Positions 1 through 7,452 of a stretch of 45,929 nucleotides of DNA are shown here, one piece after another; positions within the stretch are counted from its first letter, which is position 1; the number at the start of each line of letters is the position of its first letter. The position numbers were made by a program, and so were the translations under genes. The notes beneath the pieces are model-generated. The model was given only the letters and a program-made list of their open reading frames with translations, did no database searches and was not told the origin of the DNA. This stretch comes from a bacterium (lineage in GTDB: Bacteria; UBP6; JAFGXH01): contig JAFGXH010000267.1 in assembly GCA_016936735.1 (NCBI GenBank), positions 1 through 45,929 of the forward strand, read 5' to 3'.

Positions 1-1
1 A

Positions 2-244
2 ATAGAGGGGGAAACCATGTTTTTCATGACATTAGACCATATTTTTGAACAAGAGAATAAAAAGGGAAAAGAAGAGGGAAAGATTGAAGGTAAAATTGAA
101 GGAAAGATTGAGGGTGAAAAACAAAAAGCAATTAAAATAGCAAAAAAAATGTTAAAAAAAGGCTCCTCTATTGAAGATGTTTCAGAAATAACAGAGCTTT
201 CAATTGAGGAGATTGAAAAACTAAAAAAAGAGATGGAGAGTTAA
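2..244 (+). CDS. Rpn-family nuclease/transposase, C-terminal fragment (5' end outside window)
   Basis: The reading frame is open to the left edge, so this is the 3' end of a longer gene. The last 15 residues (LSIEEIEKLKKEMES) are identical to the end of the Rpn-family gene at 10573-11515, and the segment before the internal Met (GET-M) aligns with GDT-M there. Rpn (PF04754-type) proteins have an N-terminal PD-(D/E)XK nuclease and a variable charged C-terminal tail; only the tail is visible here, with three tandem GKIE/GKIE/GKIE units around residues 26-37 of the visible part. The assignment rests on the tail match, since the catalytic core lies outside the window. The stop is followed at 304 by a new promoter, so it is not part of the lipoprotein operon. 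Confidence 0.7.
   Translation: MEGETMFFMTLDHIFEQENKKGKEEGKIEGKIEGKIEGEKQKAIKIAKKMLKKGSSIEDVSEITELSIEEIEKLKKEMES
17..244 (+). CDS. Intragenic C-terminal product of the Rpn gene (RpnS-like), internal start
   Basis: An in-frame ATG at 17 is preceded by GAGGGGG at 5-11 with a 5-nt gap, a strong ribosome binding site inside the Rpn reading frame. Initiation here would give a lysine/glutamate-rich 75-residue protein, probably largely helical. The other Rpn gene in the window has the same arrangement at the homologous position (GGAGGAG at 11312-11318, 5-nt gap, ATG 11324). In Escherichia coli RpnA, a short C-terminal product made from an internal start is known to inhibit the full-length nuclease. 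Equivalence is inferred from position and ribosome binding site. Alternatively this ATG could be only an internal methionine. Confidence 0.5.
   Translation: MFFMTLDHIFEQENKKGKEEGKIEGKIEGKIEGEKQKAIKIAKKMLKKGSSIEDVSEITELSIEEIEKLKKEMES
77..112 (+). repeat. 12-bp coding minisatellite, three copies
   Basis: Three in-frame 12-bp units encode Gly-Lys-Ile-Glu three times, with only third-position differences between units. They lie in the charged tail of the Rpn protein. Such units can change in number by slippage without breaking the frame. Confidence 0.7.
196..244 (+). repeat. 49-bp direct repeat, left copy (Rpn gene 3' end)
   Basis: This stretch, ending with the stop codon, is identical over 49 bp to 11467-11515. 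It encodes the last 15 residues of both Rpn proteins. Identity stops right after the TAA on one side and two codons upstream of the shared LSIEE on the other. No silent differences are present, so the copies are either recent or kept alike by gene conversion. Confidence 0.85.
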
Positions 245-303
245 AACTATTTAGTTTTTAAAAATATCAATAGAATCATATCTCAAAATATTCACCAGAT
301 TTA

Positions 304-332
304 TTGACAAAAAAATAGGTTTTATGTATAAC
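304..332 (+). promoter_or_regulatory. Sigma-70 promoter for the lipoprotein operon
   Basis: TTGACA at 304-309 and TATAAC at 327-332 are separated by 17 bp. They lie about 60 bp upstream of the first lipoprotein start at 396, and the operon has no other long upstream gap until its end. Confidence 0.65.
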
Positions 333-395
333 ATTTTTAGAGTTACATATACATGTTAATTCTATTAGAATTTAATTATATTAATAGGAGAAATT

Positions 396-2225
396 ATGAA
401 CTATTTTTTATTTGCTATTTTTATTTTTCTGTTTTCATGTTCAAATAGCTCAATAACATCTGAAGATAGTTGTAAAAATGTTAATTGTGAAGATTATCAA
501 AGTTGTGAAGAGGGTGTTTGTGTTGTAAAAGATGGATTTTGCTCTAAAAATTCAGATTGTCTTGGAAATAAATATTGTGATCCAACATCTCATACATGCA
601 AAACTGCTGGTAGTTGTGATGGCATTGTTTGTGAAGAGTTTGAGATATGCCAAGATGGAGATTGTGTTGTAAAAGAGGGATATTGTTCTAAAAATTCCGA
701 TTGTTTATTAGAAAATGGTTATTGTAACTCTATAACACATATTTGTGAAACAGATATCATATCATCTTGCGAGGGAATTAGTTGTATTAATGGTGAGTGT
801 GTTGTTATTGAAAATGTTGCAAAATGTGTTTGCAATAGTGGATATTTTAATAAAACATCTTTTCAGTGTGTTGAGGATACCTGTTTAAATAGAAATGAGA
901 TAGGTATAGATGAAAGTAGTGCAACAGTTCTCAATAGAAATAGAGAGGAGATTAAATGTTATGGAAAAAATGATATATATGTTGCAAATAAAAAAAATAT
1001 GATAATATCAATTAGTGAAAGTTTTACACTTACAGTTTATAAAAACTCTATCTCTCCAGAAAATGCACAATATATTAATCAAGAGAGTGTTTTTATTGAG
1101 AATAAAACAGAGGAGAACTATTTTATTGTTGTTAATAGAGATAACTATTATCGAGATGATGAATATACCATTTATTATAGAGAGGGATGTTCTGAAGATA
1201 GTAATTGTCCTGAAACATATCCATCATGTGTTGATTCAATTTGTGTTTTACCTTGTGAAAACAGTGAATGCCCCGATTTTTATGAGTGTGTAAATGGAAA
1301 ATGTGAAGAGATAATTTGTGAATCTCACAATGATTGTCCAGATAGTTTATGTATGTCTAATCATAGATGTGGATATACAAAATTCTGTAGTGAATATTAT
1401 GGTGGCTCATCTAATTGCTTTGATTTAGAGTCATTTGATGGGGATAAATTTTTATGTGATCCTATCTCTTATGGATCTCCAATGTGTATTCCATATAAAA
1501 GAGTAACAGATGCTACTTTTTCTATAACAGAGGAGTTTTTTGCTAATCCAAGATTTGCATTTTGGTATAGAATTAGAACAACAGAACCTAAAAATCATAA
1601 AATAGTGGTAACAGCAGACTATAATGGAAACCAATTAAGAGATAAACAGTTGATATATCAAGAGTATTGGTTAAGTGATGGTAATCTATATGTTGAACAG
1701 AGAGATGCTAATTCAATAGATTTTCAAGCAAAATATATGCCTACTGGAGAGTATTATATCTATCTTTTACCATACTCTATTTGCACAGGTAGTAGTTGTG
1801 AAAACATGAATGTTACACTATCTTTTGATGCAACAGAAAACTCCACATGTTCAAATGATGATGTTTGTAAAGATGAGATTGTTGAACGTTCTCAATGCTA
1901 CTCAAATGGATGTGTTTTTAGTTTTGCAAATAATGTATCTGTTGGTGATAGATGTGATCTTCATGAAAACTGTACAAACTTTGATCTTAATTATGTTGAT
2001 GGAGTATGTTTTGTTAAACCAACTGGAGGAGTCTGTTCAATTGAGTGTGGAACACATGAGGGATGTGAATTTGAAAATATGAATGGATATGACTACTGTG
2101 TTGATATTGGTGGGCAGGGATACTGTATGAATGAGTGTTTTTCTGATAGTGATTGTATTATTGGAACATTTGTTGGTGTTTGTGAGTTGGATGAGAGTTT
2201 AAATGTTAATCTTTGTAGATTTTAG
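396..2225 (+). CDS. Cysteine-rich lipoprotein with PPC-like domain
   Basis: A 609-residue surface or periplasmic lipoprotein of unknown function. A short hydrophobic signal ends in LFSC (lipid-modified Cys15). Residues ~26-85 and ~74-125 carry two cysteine modules of the pattern C..C....C....C....C..NSDC....YC....H.C, followed by an EGF-like stretch ending CVCNSGYF. Residues ~165-265 resemble a bacterial pre-peptidase C-terminal (PPC) beta-sandwich (DIYVA...YFIVVN). The rest holds further cysteine clusters (CPETYPSC, CPDFYEC). It is a clear paralogue of the gene at 5515. The start has AGGAG at 386-390. It is the first gene of a four-lipoprotein operon. The many cysteines imply oxidised, extracytoplasmic folding. 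The PPC assignment is moderate; no enzymatic motif is visible. Confidence 0.8.
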   Translation: MNYFLFAIFIFLFSCSNSSITSEDSCKNVNCEDYQSCEEGVCVVKDGFCSKNSDCLGNKYCDPTSHTCKTAGSCDGIVCEEFEICQDGDCVVKEGYCSKNSDCLLENGYCNSITHICETDIISSCEGISCINGECVVIENVAKCVCNSGYFNKTSFQCVEDTCLNRNEIGIDESSATVLNRNREEIKCYGKNDIYVANKKNMIISISESFTLTVYKNSISPENAQYINQESVFIENKTEENYFIVVNRDNYYRDDEYTIYYREGCSEDSNCPETYPSCVDSICVLPCENSECPDFYECVNGKCEEIICESHNDCPDSLCMSNHRCGYTKFCSEYYGGSSNCFDLESFDGDKFLCDPISYGSPMCIPYKRVTDATFSITEEFFANPRFAFWYRIRTTEPKNHKIVVTADYNGNQLRDKQLIYQEYWLSDGNLYVEQRDANSIDFQAKYMPTGEYYIYLLPYSICTGSSCENMNVTLSFDATENSTCSNDDVCKDEIVERSQCYSNGCVFSFANNVSVGDRCDLHENCTNFDLNYVDGVCFVKPTGGVCSIECGTHEGCEFENMNGYDYCVDIGGQGYCMNECFSDSDCIIGTFVGVCELDESLNVNLCRF

Positions 2226-2233
2226 AGGTTGAG

Positions 2234-4870
2234 ATGAAATATATAGTTATATTAAGTTTAATTTTATTACTATTCTCCTGTGGTGATGAGACTATTCACT
2301 CAAATTATACAGAAAACAATGATATTAATAGAGAGATGATCTCCAAAAATGGAAATCAAAGTGAGTATACTTCCGATTATCCAGAGATTGTTAATGTTGA
2401 TAGTTTTGATGAGATTCCTATTGATAAAAAAGAGGAGATTCCCAAAATTAAATCAATGTCTGATGATTTTTATGCAGGAAATGAGATAGAGAGATTAAAT
2501 ATTTGTAAAGACTCCAGTTATGATGGTTTTTTATTTGACTATATGGGATTTTTAATCAATGGCTATGTTGGAAAATCATTTTTACATTTTGAAATAAATG
2601 AACCATTAAAAGCTATAGATATTGAGGAAATGGATTCACTTTTACCATTCACTCCTCAAATGACAGAGTATTATGATAAAAAAACAAGAGAGAATTTTCT
2701 TTGGGATTTTAGTAGTTATGTTTCAATTGGAGATAATGTGAATCCATTCTCAACCGGTTTTAACTATATGGAGGAGTTTAAATCATTTAATAGTACTATG
2801 GATAAAGTTGATGTAAAACTTTATAAAACATCAGATGAATTAGTTCAATGTCTCTCTCCTAAATGGTCAGATTTTGAAACATATTCTGATGGTGATTTTG
2901 GTTTTGGAATTTTAAATAATCCTTATCCAACAGAGGTTGCACCAAAATTTGTAACATCATACTCATTTAATTTTAATTTTGAAAGTGGTGGATTTTGTAC
3001 ACTTACCAATTACTCTCCATCTTTTGATAGTTGTTCTGATAGTCATAATTGTTATAGCAATGATACTTGGGGACATAACTCTTGTACAGGATGTTTTTTA
3101 AATTTTTGTTATTGGGATATGGAGTATGAGATATATCCTAGAGAGATTACATCAAATATTGATGGGCAAGATTTTACTGGTAGTTGTTACTACTATGATA
3201 ATAATAAAAATGAGTTTGTACATTATAATAATGATTTTTGCAATCAAAAAAGATTTAATCTAATTGTTAAAGATAATAATGTTTTGACAGCAAATAATCC
3301 AAATTCTAAAAATATACATTTTCCAATGAAAACTTTTTATTTAAAAAATAAACCTGATGAATTAGAATTTACTAGTACAAATTCAATCTCTTTAATATAT
3401 TTACCAGGAGGAATTGATTTTACAATAAATCCAAATTTGACAGATATAGTCCAATCTTCAAAGGTGGAGGAGCTTTTTCACCAAATTGTAAAACAGGATT
3501 TTGAAATATTGGTTGATTATTGTAATGAAGAGGGACACAATAAATGTCCTGATAAAACAGAGCTTAACTCTTTTTATTTACTTGACAATGATTGTTATAA
3601 AACTATCAAAGATTTTAGTGAAGAGGAGTTGGTATCATTTTTTCAATATTTTTCAGATAATCCAACAATTAATCCATTAAATAGTATATTTACAACTATT
3701 GAGAGTTATAAAAAATGTGTTTATCAAGTTTGGAATATTTATAATAAAGGATCTTTAAAATTTGTTGATTCTGAATACTCTTGGAATTATGGTTTAATGA
3801 GAGATAACTATAATAAAACATTAAATACAAATTGCAAAAGCTATAAAAACTGCTCTTTTGGTCAATATTGTATGTCAAATGGTGTTCATCCTGTTGGAGA
3901 TATTCCTTGTGCAAAAGATGAAGAGAATTGCACTTGTGCAACAAAAAAATGTGAAGATATAAATGATTGTTTGTGTAGAGAGGATGGTATTTGCATTGCA
4001 GATAAAGAGGGATTTGGTTTAGAATGTAAACTTGAGACTACACATTACTCAGGAAGTTGTCAATTAGAAACTGAAATTGTTATAAATGAAAGAGTTGATA
4101 ATATAGATATAAATTACTCTCAAACTATTAATAGTGATGAGATTGATTATTATATTGATATAACTCCTGAAAAATTAGGTTCTGAAATATTCTATTTTGG
4201 TGGAGGTTTTAGCAGTGTTAAAAAATTAATCGCTTTTAACTATTATCGAAACCTTCGATATTCAGAATCTACTAACGAATTTATTGATAGTTGTCATAGT
4301 AATTCAGAATGTTTACCATTAAATAGTGATAAAATTAAATACTATTGTGAATATAGAAAATGTAGTACACTATTAGAAACATCATCTTTTGAAGTTAAAA
4401 CAGTAAGAGCAAATCCACTTAAAATATGGTTAAAATGGGGATTTTCTTTAGTTCCTGGTAATACAAGTAGTGAAGATTGGGGAGAGTCCCCATCAGAGGT
4501 GAATATTAATATAAATACAGTTTTATATCTTCTTCCAAGACAAAATAATAAAAAACTGTTTATTGATTTTGTTCCTCTTAACTCCAATAATTTCCATTTC
4601 TCTATTGATGCAAATGGAGAGTTAGATTATTTTAGTGAAGATGATATTTATTCAAATATCAATGATAAAATAGAGGATAAAATTGTTAAATTAATTATTG
4701 AAAATCCAGTTATTCCTATTGATACTGATTTTAGTATATTTAATGAATTGGGGGATATTTTTGAAAAAGTAAGAGGGGATATTAGAGATAAAATTAATGA
4801 ACTGCTTCCTGAAAATAGATTACCAAAATTTGATAATGTTGATTCAATTTTAGAAAGTTTAGATTTGTAA
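2234..4870 (+). CDS. Large lipoprotein of unknown function with a cysteine-rich segment
   Basis: An 878-residue lipoprotein: signal peptide ending LLLFSC (Cys16), then a low-complexity acidic linker to about residue 90. I do not recognise a domain. Cysteines cluster near residues 255-300 and especially ~530-600 (NCSFGQYC, NCTCATKKCEDINDCLC, DGICIA), the latter like the modules of its neighbours. A later segment (~615-780) alternates beta-rich stretches with C...SECLPL, again like the flanking paralogues. The gene begins 8 nt after the previous stop with AGAGG upstream, so co-transcription is near certain. The C-terminal ~70 residues are charged and probably helical. Confidence 0.8.
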   Translation: MKYIVILSLILLLFSCGDETIHSNYTENNDINREMISKNGNQSEYTSDYPEIVNVDSFDEIPIDKKEEIPKIKSMSDDFYAGNEIERLNICKDSSYDGFLFDYMGFLINGYVGKSFLHFEINEPLKAIDIEEMDSLLPFTPQMTEYYDKKTRENFLWDFSSYVSIGDNVNPFSTGFNYMEEFKSFNSTMDKVDVKLYKTSDELVQCLSPKWSDFETYSDGDFGFGILNNPYPTEVAPKFVTSYSFNFNFESGGFCTLTNYSPSFDSCSDSHNCYSNDTWGHNSCTGCFLNFCYWDMEYEIYPREITSNIDGQDFTGSCYYYDNNKNEFVHYNNDFCNQKRFNLIVKDNNVLTANNPNSKNIHFPMKTFYLKNKPDELEFTSTNSISLIYLPGGIDFTINPNLTDIVQSSKVEELFHQIVKQDFEILVDYCNEEGHNKCPDKTELNSFYLLDNDCYKTIKDFSEEELVSFFQYFSDNPTINPLNSIFTTIESYKKCVYQVWNIYNKGSLKFVDSEYSWNYGLMRDNYNKTLNTNCKSYKNCSFGQYCMSNGVHPVGDIPCAKDEENCTCATKKCEDINDCLCREDGICIADKEGFGLECKLETTHYSGSCQLETEIVINERVDNIDINYSQTINSDEIDYYIDITPEKLGSEIFYFGGGFSSVKKLIAFNYYRNLRYSESTNEFIDSCHSNSECLPLNSDKIKYYCEYRKCSTLLETSSFEVKTVRANPLKIWLKWGFSLVPGNTSSEDWGESPSEVNININTVLYLLPRQNNKKLFIDFVPLNSNNFHFSIDANGELDYFSEDDIYSNINDKIEDKIVKLIIENPVIPIDTDFSIFNELGDIFEKVRGDIRDKINELLPENRLPKFDNVDSILESLDL

Positions 4871-4884
4871 TTAAAGGAGAATCA

Positions 4885-5499
4885 ATGAGATATATTTTTG
4901 TAATAATAACACTATTAGGATTATCATCCTGTATTTCAACAAATAGCTCCTCAATGTATCCAATTGAAAAAGGGAAATCTGAACATGGTTTAACAATGTT
5001 AGGATTATCTAATTTTGTCTCATATACATTTAGAGAGGGAATAACAGATGATTTAGAGATTGATGGTCATATTGGATTGATTTCAATAGGAGCAAATCTA
5101 AAATATCATCTTTATAAAGATAACAACAATATTCTAAGTTTTAATATTGGACTACTAGATCTATTTATATTTGAAACAGCTTTAAGTTATACGATATTGA
5201 AATCAAAATATTTTGGAGTTAGATTTAGTGGTAAATATCAATATTTTTATAATACCTTATCAAATCGCTATGAAGATTCTGATGGTAAATATTATGATAT
5301 AACCGATTTTCAACGTGCTGGTGGAACTATAACTATTGGTGGGACAAGATTGTGGATAGAGGTTGGATATCTTTTTGTAATAGATAAAAATATAAAAAGA
5401 TATGATGATGATGGAATGGTTTTAAACTTGAATCCTTTTGACTATAATATAACAGAAAAAGAGAATCAGATTATTCTTAAAATTGGCATAGCTTTTTAA
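4885..5499 (+). CDS. Small lipoprotein, probable outer-membrane beta-barrel
   Basis: A 204-residue protein with a lipobox signal (LSSC, Cys16), then alternating hydrophobic/polar strands (GLISIGANLKYHLY, GVRFSGKYQYFY, TITIGGTRLWIEVGYLF) and a C-terminal ...LKIGIAF ending in Phe, the usual outer-membrane insertion signal. It is therefore predicted to be a small 8-10 strand barrel anchored by lipid. The family is not recognised. The start has AAGGAG at 4875-4880 and lies 14 nt after the previous gene. Within the operon it may supply the outer-membrane anchor for the cysteine-rich partners; that is inference from context. Confidence 0.75.
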   Translation: MRYIFVIITLLGLSSCISTNSSSMYPIEKGKSEHGLTMLGLSNFVSYTFREGITDDLEIDGHIGLISIGANLKYHLYKDNNNILSFNIGLLDLFIFETALSYTILKSKYFGVRFSGKYQYFYNTLSNRYEDSDGKYYDITDFQRAGGTITIGGTRLWIEVGYLFVIDKNIKRYDDDGMVLNLNPFDYNITEKENQIILKIGIAF

Positions 5500-5514
5500 A
5501 TTAGAGGAGGATAT

Positions 5515-7452
5515 ATGAGATATCTACTATTTATTATTACTATTATGGTAACACTATTTATTGGTTGTGGAAAAGATGAGAAAGAACCAACAACAGATTT
5601 ATGTAAAAACAAAGTTTGTGAAGAGTGGGCAGAGTGTAATTCAACAAATGGAGTTTGTGAAGCAAAAGCAGGATTTTGTTCTGAAAATGGGGATTGTGTA
5701 GGATTAAATGTATATTGTGATGAAGCAACACACACCTGTATAGAGGAAAATTTATGTAAAGATGTTGTTTGTGCAGATTGGGAGGAGTGCAATTCAACAA
5801 ATGGTGTTTGTGAACTAAAAGAGGGAAATTGTGAAGAGAATGGAGATTGTGTTGGATTAAATCAATATTGCAATTTAACAACACATATTTGTGAAGAGAA
5901 ACTGTCTGTTTGTGATGGAATTAGTTGTGGTGGAACAGATGCAGGAAGTTGTGGTGTTGTTAATGAGAATCCAGTTTGTGTTTGCAATAGTGGATATTTT
6001 AAAAAATCTGAATTTGAATGTGTTGAGGATAATTGTGCAAATAGATCTCCAATAGGACACACAAAAGAGAGTGCAACATCATTTGAAAGCTCTGTTTTTA
6101 CTGTTTACGAGGATACAACCGCATTTGTAACAGAACAAGATTCATGTCAGGGGGTAGAGGATATCTATTTAATAACAGATGAGAGTGTTGTTATTGTATT
6201 TAGAACAAGTGATAAATATGTAAAGAGATTTGAAGTTGAGCTTTATAAAGATGAGATAGATTTAGAGCATAAAGTTTTTTATAAAAACTATGTAGATCAT
6301 ATGAATGATGTAAAAACATTAATAAAGAATCCAGAGAGAGCAAACTACTATCTTGTGATTAGAAATATATCATCAAGAGTTAGTGAAGATTACCATCTAT
6401 TTTATGATGAATTCTGTGTAATTTGTGATGGTGAATTAGATTGTATTGAAAATATCTGTTATGACAAATGTGAAAGTGATAGTGAGTGTGGACTTGGCTT
6501 TAAGTGTGATGAAACAACAAATGAGTGTTCTGCTATCACTTGCACAATGGATCAGGAGTGTTCTATTGATGATTGGTATGATTTTAATTACTGTATAAAT
6601 GGAAAATGTGTTGAAAGAGTTGATTGTCATGCAGATAGTGATTGTTCTGAACTAAATTATGATGATGTATATTTTTTCTGTTATCATAATAAATGTAAAC
6701 CATCAGATATTGTTAATTTTGGAGAATCTATTACAAAAGAAATCTATTTAAAAAAATTAAGCCACCATTTCAAAATAGACTCAATGGGAGATATATATAA
6801 TTTTGAAGTAAAAGTTAAAGGGCTTGAGATATTAGAAAAAACCTCTATAGAAATTATTTTTTATCAATACGATAATGTTTATAATTATAGTTGTTTTGGA
6901 GGTAAAAGAGATAATAGTATTGCGGAATTTAGTTGTAAAATACCTCCATATCAAGCAGGAGAACCTATTTTTGTCTCATTATTATTAGATTATGAAAACT
7001 GTTTAAACAATTGTGATAATGTTGAGGTTACTATTGAGTTTGGAGAAAATAATCCTATTGGATGTTCAAATGATGATGTCTGTATTTTGGAGTCAGAAAA
7101 AGAAAATACATATTATACAAGAAGTATTTGTGATATAGAGAGAGCTGTTTGTGTTGAAAATCAACAAGAGAATATCTCAGAATTAGGTGAAAGTTGTGAT
7201 AATGATGCAAATTGTATAGAATTTGATACCATTTGTATTAGTGTTTGTATGCAAGAAGAGTGTATTTCTGATGAGGAATGTTTACCTTTACCAGATGGTA
7301 GTGAAACATATTGTGATAATGAGAATCAGTTCTATATTCCTCTTTGCAGAAAATTTTGTCAAACAGATAATGATTGTATTTTCTTCCCAAATTTATATAA
7401 CAGTCATTGTGATGAAATAACAAATCGTTGTGTTTATGAGGAGTTAAGATGA
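5515..7452 (+). CDS. Cysteine-rich lipoprotein, paralogue of the gene at 396
   Basis: A 645-residue lipoprotein (LFIGC, Cys18). Two tandem 51-codon cysteine modules begin at Cys30 and Cys81 (CKNKVCEEWAECNSTNGVC and CKDVVCADWEECNSTNGVC), followed by an EGF-like segment ending CVCNSGYF, a PPC-like region (~residues 180-300, DIYLITD...YYLVIRN) and C-terminal cysteine clusters. The same order is seen in the first gene of the operon, so the two arose by duplication. AGAGGAGG precedes the ATG. The stop overlaps the next start as ATGA at 7449-7452, indicating translational coupling to the phospholipase-C-like protein. No catalytic motif is visible; a binding or adhesive surface role is a guess from architecture. 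Confidence 0.8.
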   Translation: MRYLLFIITIMVTLFIGCGKDEKEPTTDLCKNKVCEEWAECNSTNGVCEAKAGFCSENGDCVGLNVYCDEATHTCIEENLCKDVVCADWEECNSTNGVCELKEGNCEENGDCVGLNQYCNLTTHICEEKLSVCDGISCGGTDAGSCGVVNENPVCVCNSGYFKKSEFECVEDNCANRSPIGHTKESATSFESSVFTVYEDTTAFVTEQDSCQGVEDIYLITDESVVIVFRTSDKYVKRFEVELYKDEIDLEHKVFYKNYVDHMNDVKTLIKNPERANYYLVIRNISSRVSEDYHLFYDEFCVICDGELDCIENICYDKCESDSECGLGFKCDETTNECSAITCTMDQECSIDDWYDFNYCINGKCVERVDCHADSDCSELNYDDVYFFCYHNKCKPSDIVNFGESITKEIYLKKLSHHFKIDSMGDIYNFEVKVKGLEILEKTSIEIIFYQYDNVYNYSCFGGKRDNSIAEFSCKIPPYQAGEPIFVSLLLDYENCLNNCDNVEVTIEFGENNPIGCSNDDVCILESEKENTYYTRSICDIERAVCVENQQENISELGESCDNDANCIEFDTICISVCMQEECISDEECLPLPDGSETYCDNENQFYIPLCRKFCQTDNDCIFFPNLYNSHCDEITNRCVYEELR

